Source: Pelagerythrobacter rhizovicinus (GTDB lineage Bacteria > Pseudomonadota > Alphaproteobacteria > Sphingomonadales > Sphingomonadaceae). Taken from it: a stretch of 64,000 nt of DNA. The stretch is taken from positions 1,362,501-1,426,500 of the forward strand of contig NZ_SDPV01000001.1 of NCBI RefSeq assembly GCF_004135625.1, in the 5' to 3' direction. Position numbers and translations under genes: made by a program. Numbering within the stretch: position 1 is the first letter of the stretch; every line of letters begins with the position of its first letter. The notes beneath the pieces are model-generated. The model was not told where the DNA came from, searched no databases, and saw nothing but the letters and a program-made list of their open reading frames with translations. This document shows positions 1 to 7,531 of the stretch, piece by piece.

Positions 1-55
1 TTCCGCAAGTCGAGGATTTATCTTGCTGATTCCACATGAAATTATCGAATTTCAA

Positions 56-127
56 ACGGAAGAACTTTTTTGTCTCAAACCCCAAAAATGGAAAAACTTT
101 ATTGGAAACGGAAAGACTTTTTTGTCT
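56..127. repeat. Degenerate 20-bp direct repeats, partly hairpin-forming
   Basis: Two near-identical 20-mers lie at 56-75 (ACGGAAGAACTTTTTTGTCT) and 108-127 (ACGGAAAGACTTTTTTGTCT), 18 of 20 positions matching, with a weaker related stretch around 90-105. The second copy with its flank can form a short stem (GGAAAGAC against GTCTTCC) around a T-rich loop. The array sits just downstream of the glmS stop on the minus strand, so it may contribute to transcription termination. There is no clean U-tract after the stem, so this is not called a terminator. No gene is visible in 1-155. Confidence 0.5.
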
Positions 128-155
128 TCCTACAACGCTTATGCCTACCCTTTCG

Positions 156-1979
156 TCATTCGACCGTGACGGACTTGGCGAGGTTGCGCGGCTGATCCAC
201 GTCCGTGCCTTTCACACAGGCGGTGTGATAGGCGAGCAGTTGCACCGGCACCGCGTAGACCAGCGGCGCAATCAGCGGATGGACCTTGGGCATCTGGATC
301 GTGGCCATGCATCCCTCGCCGGCTTCCAGCAGTCCCTCGGCGTCGGAGATCAGCACGATCTTGCCGCCCCGGGCACGCACTTCCTGCATGTTCGAGACCG
401 TTTTCTCGAACAGTGGCCCTGACGGTGCAAGCACGATCACCGGTACGGCCTCGTCGATCAGCGCGATCGGTCCATGCTTCATCTCGCCCGAAGCGTAACC
501 TTCGGCGTGGATATAGCTGACTTCCTTTAGCTTCAGCGCTCCCTCCAGCGCGAGCGGATAGTCAGGTCCACGCCCGAGGTAGAGCACGTCGCGCGCTGGG
601 GCAATCAAGTGCGCCATGCCGGCAATGTCCTCGTCATGATCGAGAGCGGCGTTGAGCGCTGCGGGTGCTTCCAGCAAGTGCTTTACAACCTCCTGTTCCT
701 CAGTTCGCTTCATGCGCCCTTTCTTTACCGCGAGGTGCGCGGCGAGCGCGGCGAGAACCGCGAGTTGGCAAGTGAAGGCCTTGGTGCTCGCAACGCCGAT
801 CTCAGGTCCAGCGTGGGTCGGAAGCAGCAGGTCCGCTTCACGCGCCATCGAACTGGTCGGCACGTTGACGACGACTCCGATTGTCTGACCAGCGGCCTTG
901 CAGTGGCGCAGAGCCGCAAGCGTGTCCGCCGTCTCGCCGCTCTGTGAGATGAACAACGCGAGGCCGCCCTCCTCCAGTACCGGATCGCGATAGCGAAACT
1001 CGCTCGCGACATCGATGTCGACCGGGACGCGCGCAAAATGCTCAAACCAGTATTTGGCAACCATGCCCGCGTAGTACGAGGTACCGCAGGCCACAATCGT
1101 CACGCGCTTGATGGCCGAAAGATCGAAATCGATCTGCGGCAGGGCGACTGTGTTGTTCGCCTGGTGCACATAGCTGCGAAGCGTCTGCGCGACCACGGTA
1201 GGCTGCTCGAAAATCTCCTTCTGCATGAAATGGCGATAATTGCCTTTCTCCACCGCTGCGGCGGAGGCACCTGAGGTTGTGATCTCGCGCTCGGCCGGAT
1301 TGTCGTCCGAATCGAAGACTTGAGCGCCATCTCGCCGCACGACGACCCAGTCACCCTCATCAAGGTAGGCGATATTCTGCGTCAGCGGGGCGAGCGCCAG
1401 AGCGTCGGATCCCAGATAGGTTTCTCCCTCACCGTAGCCGACGACCAGCGGCGAGCCGAGGCGGGCGCCAATCAGCATGTCCGGATGATCGCGGAAGGCG
1501 ATGGCGAGCGCGAAGGCACCACGAAGCCGGGGCAGCACGGCCTTGACCGCCTCTTCGGGCGAGGCGCCGTTCTCAATCTCCTCGGAGATGAGGTGCGCGA
1601 CGACCTCGCTGTCGGTCTCGCTTTCGAGCAGACGCCCCCTTGTAACAAGCTCGTCGCGCAGTGATTTGAAGTTCTCGATGATGCCGTTGTGGACCAGCGC
1701 GACATGCTCGGTCGCATGCGGATGCGCGTTGTTGGCGGTCGGTGCGCCATGCGTCGCCCAGCGAGTGTGCGCTATGCCGATCGTCCCACGAGCGGGAACC
1801 CGCTCAAGCTCCTTCACGAGGTTCGCAAGCTTACCCTCCGCGCGACGGCGGACAAGGCGACCGTCTGCGACGGTGCAGACGCCGGCGCTGTCGTAGCCGC
1901 GGTATTCCATCCGCCTCAAGCCCTCGACCAGCCGGTCCGCCACCTCATCCTTGCCGACGATGCCGATGATTCCGCACAT
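156..1979 (-). CDS. glmS: Glutamine--fructose-6-phosphate aminotransferase (isomerizing)
   Basis: Makes glucosamine-6-phosphate from fructose-6-phosphate and glutamine, the first step to UDP-GlcNAc for peptidoglycan and LPS, in the cytoplasm. The protein is 607 aa, the usual family length. It starts MCGIIGIVG, so Cys2 is available as the glutaminase nucleophile after Met removal. The N-terminal Ntn glutaminase domain (about 1-220, with HTRWATHG and HNGIIEN) is followed by two SIS sugar-isomerase domains (about 280-600, with ACGTSYYAG, SQSGETADT and ASTKAFTCQ) and the family C-terminus ending LAKSVTVE. An AAGGA sequence precedes the ATG. It is transcribed in the same direction as the upstream toxin-antitoxin pair, 14 bp away, so read-through from that pair is possible. 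No glmS ribozyme is expected or seen. Confidence 0.97.
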   Translation of the reverse strand: MCGIIGIVGKDEVADRLVEGLRRMEYRGYDSAGVCTVADGRLVRRRAEGKLANLVKELERVPARGTIGIAHTRWATHGAPTANNAHPHATEHVALVHNGIIENFKSLRDELVTRGRLLESETDSEVVAHLISEEIENGASPEEAVKAVLPRLRGAFALAIAFRDHPDMLIGARLGSPLVVGYGEGETYLGSDALALAPLTQNIAYLDEGDWVVVRRDGAQVFDSDDNPAEREITTSGASAAAVEKGNYRHFMQKEIFEQPTVVAQTLRSYVHQANNTVALPQIDFDLSAIKRVTIVACGTSYYAGMVAKYWFEHFARVPVDIDVASEFRYRDPVLEEGGLALFISQSGETADTLAALRHCKAAGQTIGVVVNVPTSSMAREADLLLPTHAGPEIGVASTKAFTCQLAVLAALAAHLAVKKGRMKRTEEQEVVKHLLEAPAALNAALDHDEDIAGMAHLIAPARDVLYLGRGPDYPLALEGALKLKEVSYIHAEGYASGEMKHGPIALIDEAVPVIVLAPSGPLFEKTVSNMQEVRARGGKIVLISDAEGLLEAGEGCMATIQMPKVHPLIAPLVYAVPVQLLAYHTACVKGTDVDQPRNLAKSVTVE

Positions 1980-1993
1980 AGCGCTTTTGTCCT

Positions 1994-2374
1994 TCAGAGT
2001 GTGTAAGGTATGCGGATGCCCGGCATCTCGGCCGGGAAATCCCTGACGTTTCGGGTGACGAGGACGCGGCCGCGAATGAGCGCGGTCGCGAGAACGATCG
2101 CATCGGGAGCCTTGAGCCCAGGTCGTTCGCGACGCAGCGAGGCGGCACGTTCGCCGATCTCCTCGTCGATCTCGTCAATGGCGAAGCCGCTCAAGAAATC
2201 ACTGGTGCGCCGCAGTGTCTCGCCTGCGCCCTTCGACATGACTTCCATCCACACGACCCTGCTGATCCAGATGCGCCCTCCGCGCGCCAGCGCCCGCTCG
2301 AACTCGCCACGCGCAGGTGCTACGCCGCAAAGCGCATCGATCACAATGTTGCTGTCGAAGGTAAAGCCGCTCAC
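1994..2374 (-). CDS. vapC: PIN-domain toxin (VapC-like ribonuclease)
   Basis: Predicted Mg-dependent endoribonuclease toxin of a type II toxin-antitoxin system, 126 aa. PIN-domain acidic residues are in the expected places: Asp near the N-terminus (FDSNIVID), Glu in VVWMEVM, Asp in LKAPDAIVLATAL and a C-terminal TRNVRDF. All appear intact, so activity is likely. Its start overlaps the stop of the upstream antitoxin by 4 bp (ATGA), a typical translational-coupling arrangement. The RNA target cannot be read from the sequence. The call as VapC rather than another PIN toxin rests on size and operon structure. Confidence 0.85.
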   Translation of the reverse strand: MSGFTFDSNIVIDALCGVAPARGEFERALARGGRIWISRVVWMEVMSKGAGETLRRTSDFLSGFAIDEIDEEIGERAASLRRERPGLKAPDAIVLATALIRGRVLVTRNVRDFPAEMPGIRIPYTL

Positions 2375-2742
2375 TTCTTGCGTCGCCCGATCGTAGTCGT
2401 TTGATCGCGCTGGCTGGCAAGTCCAGCCCTGTGCCGCTGATTCTCACGGTCGTCCTCCCTGTCGAACAGGTCGGAGAATTCGGCGCGAACGTTCTCGTAG
2501 TCCGGGTCCCAAGCCCGTGTCCACGAGGCGCGCTCCTCACGCTGGCATTCCACCGCGTCGCCGATATCCCTGCGATTCTTCCAGGCACCGAAACCACGCT
2601 CTAGCCAGTGAGCGGAGTTTTCCCCGCGATAGGCGCTGACGGCTTCACGCAGCACGGCAGCACGCGACTTGCCCTGCTCTTCAGCAAGACGGTCGAGCCA
2701 TCGGATATCGTCTTCGGGAAGATCGGCAAGGATACGCGGCAT
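2371..2742 (-). CDS. vapB: Ribbon-helix-helix antitoxin (VapB-like)
   Basis: A 123-aa partner of the overlapping PIN toxin. The N-terminal 45 residues look like a ribbon-helix-helix DNA-binding segment (MPRILADLPEDDIRWLDRLA followed by GKSRAAVLREAVSAY). The remainder is charged and probably carries the toxin-neutralising part. It is longer than most VapB antitoxins (usually about 70-90 aa), with a Lys/Arg/Gln-rich tail ending TIGRRKK. The palindromic AT-rich sequence immediately upstream of the ATG is a likely autoregulatory operator. Family subtype is uncertain. Confidence 0.78.
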   Translation of the reverse strand: MPRILADLPEDDIRWLDRLAEEQGKSRAAVLREAVSAYRGENSAHWLERGFGAWKNRRDIGDAVECQREERASWTRAWDPDYENVRAEFSDLFDREDDRENQRHRAGLASQRDQTTTIGRRKK

Positions 2743-2773
2743 GATGATATCTCGATATCATATCATGATATCG
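2743..2773 (-). promoter_or_regulatory. Palindromic operator candidate of the vapBC pair
   Basis: Three GATATC cores occur in about 30 bp just upstream of the antitoxin start. TGATATC and GATATCA face each other across a TC spacer (2745-2760), and ATATCATGATAT (2760-2771) is a perfect 12-bp palindrome. Ribbon-helix-helix antitoxins commonly bind such tandem palindromes to repress their own operon. The placement directly against the start codon supports autoregulation. Binding itself is inference. Confidence 0.6.
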
Positions 2774-2948
2774 TGTCAATCCGCCTTGGGGGTTCCAACA
2801 GCCGCGAGGAGTCGAAGGCCCGCTCCGGAGTGTCGCGGTTAGAACGCAGGAGTGTGAGCCGCAAGCGCAAGTCAGTAGTGATGGTTTACTGCAAGTTAAG
2901 CGTTGCACTCTAGCTGCAAGCCAACCGCGAAGGTGCCGGAGAGATCGG

Positions 2949-4310
2949 ATGAGTTTCACTCGGGAAGCGAATGGCATTGCATTGGCCACTCGCCTCTTCG
3001 GCGGCCCCAATTCCGATTGGAGGGGCACCGCGCACTGGCATGTCTTCACGGCAATGAGCGCGCTTTTGCTTGCCGCTCCGGCATTTGCCGTGGCGGGTTG
3101 GGTGTTCACACCGACAAGCCCCGCCGTCCTCTTCTATGCTCTCCCGATAGTAGTGGCCGAGTTGTTGGTGATCACACTTGCCATTATCGCAGGGTTCGAC
3201 TTGCGCGCGACGATCTTGCGGCTCCATCCGATTACGCGCGTGGGCGCAGGCGTCTGGCTGGCGGTCGTCCTGTTTGCCAATCTGGTGGCGGCGCCAGTGC
3301 CGGCAGCCGCCCTGCCACTGCTTTTCACCACGCTCGTCCATGCGACCTTCGCCATCGCGCTGTGGAGCCTCGTCACGACCAGATGGGCTCCGCGCCAGAA
3401 GGATTTCCTGTGCTGCGCCGCAGCCGGCGCTGGCCTGTTCGGCGTGGTGTTCACAGCGATCGTTCTGGCCGAGCTCGACAACCCCGCGTTCGACTGGGTG
3501 GGCGTGGGCATCGGGATCACCAACATCAGGCAACTGGGCTTTTACGGAGTTACGCTGTCCGGCATTGCGCTCGGCTTCGGCGGTTCGGCGCGCGGATGGC
3601 ACCGGGTGCTGGCCGCCATCGGCGCGACGCTAGGCTTCTGGCTGACCATCCTGAGCGGCAGCAGAATCGCCCTCGCGGCGGCGATTCTGGCCGCGATCAT
3701 CATTGGGGTCTTGAGCAAGAGCGAGTGGCGCAGATCTCTGGCTGCGCAGGTTACACTCGCCCTCGCCGTGGCCATTCCGGCGTCCTACCTGCTGGTTCCC
3801 CATGAAGCTTGGGGCTTCGACCGGATCATCGACCGAAGCTTCGCAAGCGACGACCCTGACGAATACACATCGGGCCGCCTGACGATATGGATGGAGACAT
3901 CCTCGGCGATCCTACAGAATCCGTTGCTAGGTCACGGCGAAGGCCAGTTCCGCTCGCAGATTGAAGCGGCGGGCAACGGCCTGAACCACCCCCACAACGC
4001 ACTTCTCCAGTTTCTCTACCAATGGGGCTTGGCCGGCACGCTCGCCCTTGCGGCCATGTTGAGTGCGACAGCGCGACGGCTGCGGAGTGCTCTCACCGAA
4101 AGCCGCAGCGATACCGAACTGGCTGCTGTTGGAGCGTTGGTTGGACTGTTGTCAACGGCGATGCTCGAAGGTGCACTTTATCATGTTTATCCCGTGATGA
4201 TCGTCTTGCTGTGCATGGCAATACTGAATGCAGCCGTAAGCACGAAGCCCTCTGCACCAGCTCCGGCCAGGATGGCTACGCAGAGCGCTCGCGTAGCCTT
4301 AGGAAAATAA
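2949..4310 (+). CDS. O-antigen ligase / Wzy-type polymerase family membrane protein
   Basis: A 453-aa polytopic inner-membrane protein with about ten hydrophobic segments, consistent with the Wzy_C/O-antigen ligase superfamily that transfers or polymerises sugar chains on lipid carriers. The family signature is a long periplasmic loop before the last helices: SGRLTIWMETSSAILQNPLL, then GHGEGQFR and NHPHNALLQFLYQWG (around residues 315-370). The Asn-His-Pro-His-Asn cluster is typical of the ligase catalytic loop. GGAGA precedes the ATG. No glycosyltransferases or other surface-polysaccharide genes lie nearby, so its substrate is unknown. Ligase versus polymerase cannot be decided from sequence. 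Confidence 0.85.
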   Translation: MSFTREANGIALATRLFGGPNSDWRGTAHWHVFTAMSALLLAAPAFAVAGWVFTPTSPAVLFYALPIVVAELLVITLAIIAGFDLRATILRLHPITRVGAGVWLAVVLFANLVAAPVPAAALPLLFTTLVHATFAIALWSLVTTRWAPRQKDFLCCAAAGAGLFGVVFTAIVLAELDNPAFDWVGVGIGITNIRQLGFYGVTLSGIALGFGGSARGWHRVLAAIGATLGFWLTILSGSRIALAAAILAAIIIGVLSKSEWRRSLAAQVTLALAVAIPASYLLVPHEAWGFDRIIDRSFASDDPDEYTSGRLTIWMETSSAILQNPLLGHGEGQFRSQIEAAGNGLNHPHNALLQFLYQWGLAGTLALAAMLSATARRLRSALTESRSDTELAAVGALVGLLSTAMLEGALYHVYPVMIVLLCMAILNAAVSTKPSAPAPARMATQSARVALGK

Positions 4311-4395
4311 TAAACTTTCCGAATTATTCACCAAGTTCCGGCAGGCCTTCCGCCAAGCAGCATCACGGCCGATCGGTGAATCAAGGGGTCTTGGA

Positions 4396-5910
4396 ATGAC
4401 GGCTTTCGGCAGGAAGAACGGACCGGGTGGCATGCCTGGTGCACGTCCCTCCTTCGGTGTGGCGCGGCCCATGAAGGGCGGCGAAGCACACCGCGCACCG
4501 GAGCCGGGCGGTGGTGAGCAGTTTCCGCCCTTGCCCGGCGAGAGCGACGCCTCTCCGTCCGAGGCCGCAACCCCGAATAAGGACGATGCACTGACTCGCC
4601 TCGCAGATCGGGCGAACGCGGTTCACCAAAACGTTGAGATCGGCGGCTTCGAAGCGAGCATTCACAAGATCAAGGAGCAAGTGCTCCCGCGCCTTCTCGA
4701 GCGCGTCGATCCGGAGGCGGCGGCAACGCTGACCAAGGACGAGCTCAGCGAAGAGTTCCGCCCGATCATCATGGAAGTGCTGGCGGAGCTCAAGGTCACG
4801 CTCAACCGGCGCGAGCAGTTCGCGCTGGAGAAGGTACTGATCGATGAGCTGCTCGGCTTCGGACCGCTGGAAGAGCTGCTCAACGACCCCGACGTGTCCG
4901 ACATCATGGTCAATGGTCCGGAGCAGACCTATGTCGAGCGCAAGGGCAAGCTGCAGGTTGCGCCGATCAAGTTTCGCGACGAGCAGCACCTGTTCCAGAT
5001 TGCCCAGCGAATTGTGAACCAGGTCGGCCGCCGCGTCGATCAGACGACGCCGCTCGCCGATGCTCGTCTGAAAGACGGCAGCCGCGTCAACGTGATCGTG
5101 CCGCCCCTTTCGCTGCGCGGCACTGCGATCTCGATCCGCAAGTTCTCCGAAAAGCCGATCACCATCGACATGCTGCGCGACTTCGGATCGATGAGCGACA
5201 AGATGGCGACTGCGCTGAAGATAGCGGGCGCGTGCCGGATGAACATCGTCATCTCCGGCGGCACCGGCTCCGGCAAGACAACGATGCTCAACGCCCTCTC
5301 CAAGATGATCGACCCGGGCGAGCGCGTGCTGACGATCGAGGACGCGGCCGAACTTCGCCTGCAGCAACCGCACTGGCTTCCGCTCGAAACAAGGCCGCCG
5401 AACCTGGAGGGCCAAGGTGCCATCACCATCGGCGACCTGGTGAAGAACGCCCTGCGTATGCGCCCGGACAGGATCATCCTGGGCGAAATTCGCGGCGCCG
5501 AGTGCTTCGATCTACTCGCGGCGATGAACACCGGTCACGATGGATCGATGTGTACGCTGCACGCCAACAGCCCGCGCGAATGCCTGGGCCGTATGGAAAA
5601 CATGATTCTGATGGGCGATATCAAGATTCCGAAGGAAGCGATCAGCCGCCAGATCGCGGAATCGGTCGATCTCATCGTTCAGGTCAAGCGCCTGCGCGAC
5701 GGCTCTCGCCGCACGACCAATGTCACCGAGGTGATCGGAATGGAAGGCGACGTGATCGTAACCCAGGAGCTGTTCAAGTTCGAATATCTCGACGAGAGCG
5801 AAGACGGCAAAATCCTCGGCGAGTTCCGCAGTTCGGGTCTGCGCCCCTATACGCTGGAAAAGGCGCGCCAGTTCGGGTTTGATCAAGCCTACCTGGAAGC
5901 TTGCCTCTAA
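4396..5910 (+). CDS. cpaF: CpaF-type secretion ATPase (Tad/Flp pilus family)
   Basis: A 504-aa VirB11/CpaF-type AAA ATPase that would power Flp/Tad pilus assembly at the cytoplasmic face of the inner membrane. About 70 Gly/Pro-rich disordered N-terminal residues are followed by the N-terminal domain (LLNDPDVSDIMVNGPEQTYV) and the ATPase core. The core has Walker A SGGTGSGKTTML, an Asp box (LTIEDAAEL), Walker B region RMRPDRIILGEIRG and the His box TGHDGSMCTLHANSP. All catalytic motifs are intact and the length is normal. None of the other cpa/tad genes (pilin, prepilin peptidase, secretin, TadB/C) is in the window, so it is an orphan here. They may be elsewhere in the genome. Confidence 0.93.
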   Translation: MTAFGRKNGPGGMPGARPSFGVARPMKGGEAHRAPEPGGGEQFPPLPGESDASPSEAATPNKDDALTRLADRANAVHQNVEIGGFEASIHKIKEQVLPRLLERVDPEAAATLTKDELSEEFRPIIMEVLAELKVTLNRREQFALEKVLIDELLGFGPLEELLNDPDVSDIMVNGPEQTYVERKGKLQVAPIKFRDEQHLFQIAQRIVNQVGRRVDQTTPLADARLKDGSRVNVIVPPLSLRGTAISIRKFSEKPITIDMLRDFGSMSDKMATALKIAGACRMNIVISGGTGSGKTTMLNALSKMIDPGERVLTIEDAAELRLQQPHWLPLETRPPNLEGQGAITIGDLVKNALRMRPDRIILGEIRGAECFDLLAAMNTGHDGSMCTLHANSPRECLGRMENMILMGDIKIPKEAISRQIAESVDLIVQVKRLRDGSRRTTNVTEVIGMEGDVIVTQELFKFEYLDESEDGKILGEFRSSGLRPYTLEKARQFGFDQAYLEACL

Positions 5911-5914
5911 GATC

Positions 5915-6148
5915 CTAGGCGGCGAGCAACCCCTTCACCGCGAGCAGGATCAATCCGCCCCCGGCGATCGCAGCGAGCAGGAATATCGCCCGCCAGGGCA
6001 TCCAACCAACAATGCCGTCGATTCGCGCACGCCGGTTGCGGCGGACTTCCGCCAGTGTGGCGAGAAGCGCAACAATGATGCAGCCCAGCCCCCAAAGGCC
6101 GGCGATCTCCGCGTCGCTGGCGAACGTCAGAAAGTGCCCCATGTCCAT
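5915..6148 (-). CDS. Small two-helix membrane protein, unknown function
   Basis: A 77-aa protein starting MDMGHFLTFASDAEIAG. It has two predicted transmembrane segments (GLWGLGCIIVALLATLA and IFLLAAIAGGGLILLAV) joined by a basic loop RRNRRARIDGIVGWMPW. I do not recognise a named family. The ATG at 6148 is chosen because the predicted fold begins there. An in-frame ATG at 6220 would add a low-complexity Arg/Pro-rich leader and would overlap the stress promoter on the other strand. Converges with cpaF, 4 bp apart. Confidence 0.6.
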   Translation of the reverse strand: MDMGHFLTFASDAEIAGLWGLGCIIVALLATLAEVRRNRRARIDGIVGWMPWRAIFLLAAIAGGGLILLAVKGLLAA

Positions 6149-6198
6149 CGCGGCGCGATATGGGCGCGGCGTCGAAGCGCGGCAAGCGCTCCTCGGCC

Positions 6199-6223
6199 GG
6201 AACTCCTGCAAAGACATGGCGTT
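6199..6223 (+). promoter_or_regulatory. EcfG-type general-stress promoter
   Basis: GGAAC at 6199-6203 and CGTT at 6220-6223 are separated by exactly 16 nt. This matches the GGAAC-N16/17-CGTT consensus recognised by the alphaproteobacterial general-stress sigma factor EcfG. The CGTT lies 44 nt before the ATG of the entericidin gene, a suitable distance for a promoter with a short leader. The motif match is read directly from the sequence. Use by EcfG is inference from established consensus. Confidence 0.7.
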
Positions 6224-6266
6224 TCCCACCCATCTGCTCGCAGTGAGCACTGAAGGAGGTGCCAAC

Positions 6267-6395
6267 ATGGTCCGTAAGATCTTTCTTGCAGCGGGGATCG
6301 CCGCATTTTCGCTCACCGCCGCGGCATGCAACACCGTGAAGGGCGTAGGCCAAGACATCGAATCGGTCGGCGAAGCAGGCGACGAAGCGATCTGA
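6267..6395 (+). CDS. Entericidin A/B family lipoprotein
   Basis: A 42-aa lipoprotein precursor: a hydrophobic signal segment followed by lipobox LTAAAC, lipidation expected on Cys21. The mature part is CNTVKGVGQDIESVGEAGDE, the entericidin signature. Entericidins are small membrane-associated lipoproteins linked to stress and programmed lysis in enterics; their role in alphaproteobacteria is unclear. A strong GGAGG ribosome-binding site lies upstream, preceded by the EcfG-type promoter. A close paralogue is at 22138-22266. Confidence 0.9.
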   Translation: MVRKIFLAAGIAAFSLTAAACNTVKGVGQDIESVGEAGDEAI

Positions 6396-6462
6396 CACTA
6401 CGAACGAAGCCGATCCCGGTCGCATGCGCCCGTCGGAGCGATCCGGCGGGCGCATTTGCATG

Positions 6463-7056
6463 TCAGCTGCGCCGGTAAACGAGCGTGACGTTGTTGGCTG
6501 GCATGGGGTACCGCGCCGATCGAACAAAGCCAGTGCTGTACGCGAGCGCGTCGAGCTCTGTGCGGTTGCGCAGACCCCAAGCGGGATCGCGGGCACGCAA
6601 GCTAGCGCCGAATGCCAGATTCGATTCCGCTGTTTCAACCTCGGGCTCGATGAACGGGCCATAAGCGATTAGCGGCGCACCTTTGGGCAGGATCACAGCG
6701 GCGCCCGCGAACAGCCCCTCCGTCGCTGCCCAGGGGCTGATATGGACCATATTGATGCACACGAGCGCGTCGGCGTGCTCGATCGGCCATGCCGCCGCGG
6801 ACGCATCGAGCGGAATGGGCGCCAGCAGGTTCTCGACATTCTCCTCCGCTCGCCAGGCGGCGATCGAGGCAAGCGCATCGGATTGCAGATCGCTCGGCTG
6901 CCAGGAGAGGTTCGGAAATCGGCGGGCGAAGAACACCGCATGCTCACCGGAGCCGCTGGCGATCTCGAGCACGGTTCCGCACGCCGGCAGTTCCGCTTCG
7001 AACACGGCCGCGATCGGGCCGCTATTGCGTGTGGTCGCGGGCGCGTGACGCTTCAT
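6463..7056 (-). CDS. DUF938 family SAM-dependent methyltransferase-like protein
   Basis: A 197-aa cytoplasmic protein of the DUF938 family. A Rossmann methyltransferase fold is indicated by the SAM-binding motif VLEIASGSGEHAVFFARRF (about residues 30-48), the acidic post-II motif QPSDLQ, and HADALVCINMVHISPW. The family is widely conserved but its substrate is not established. The start at 7056 gives the usual MKRHAPATTRNSGPI N-terminus and overlaps the upstream membrane-protein stop by 4 bp (ATGA), suggesting translational coupling. Confidence 0.85.
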   Translation of the reverse strand: MKRHAPATTRNSGPIAAVFEAELPACGTVLEIASGSGEHAVFFARRFPNLSWQPSDLQSDALASIAAWRAEENVENLLAPIPLDASAAAWPIEHADALVCINMVHISPWAATEGLFAGAAVILPKGAPLIAYGPFIEPEVETAESNLAFGASLRARDPAWGLRNRTELDALAYSTGFVRSARYPMPANNVTLVYRRS

Positions 7057-7514
7057 CGCCACCGCCCCGAAACGCGGGCGCGGCGCTCTCGAACCGCGAG
7101 CCAGACCAGAAGACCGAACGGCCCGGCAAGGAAAGTCGCGATGAGCACCGGCGCCTGGGCCAGACGGGGGAAACCTTTCGCGTCCGCATCCCGCGCGATC
7201 CACAAGCCGACGAACAGGTCAAACGCCAGATAGTGCGTCCAACCGAGCACCACGACGCCATCGGAATGGAACGACGACCTGATCGCGGAAAGCGAGAAGT
7301 TGGCAAGGTCAAAGGGCGCCGCGCCGGCATCGTGCAAACCATCGACCGAACCCGTGGCCAGCAGCACAAGCAGAACGGCGTAGATCAGGCTCAGCAAGCC
7401 GATTCCGAGGTAGAGCACGCCGGCCAGCGCGAAGGGACGGCGCGGCAGAGCCAACAGGATGATCCACCCGGCAAGCGCCACAACGTTGGTCGCGCCAAAG
7501 ATCGCCGGCCACAT
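7053..7514 (-). CDS. ABA4-like (DUF4281) integral membrane protein
   Basis: A 153-aa protein with about four transmembrane helices. The pattern GATNVVALAGWIILLALP at the N-terminus, GWTHYLAFDLFVGLWIARDA in the middle and GPFGLLVWLAVR near the end matches the ABA4/DUF4281 family. In plants the founding member is needed for neoxanthin formation; bacterial members are uncharacterised and often occur in carotenoid-making sphingomonads. GGGAGAGGC precedes the ATG. Overlaps the DUF938 gene by 4 bp, so the two are probably co-translated. Family assignment is good, function is open. Confidence 0.8.
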   Translation of the reverse strand: MWPAIFGATNVVALAGWIILLALPRRPFALAGVLYLGIGLLSLIYAVLLVLLATGSVDGLHDAGAAPFDLANFSLSAIRSSFHSDGVVVLGWTHYLAFDLFVGLWIARDADAKGFPRLAQAPVLIATFLAGPFGLLVWLAVRERRARVSGRWR

Positions 7515-7531
7515 CGTCCGCCTCTCCCGCG

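Noticed and set aside
2780-2948. Short gene between vapB and the O-antigen ligase-like gene
   Set aside because: Frames there have no family features and no good ribosome-binding site; better explained as promoter region.
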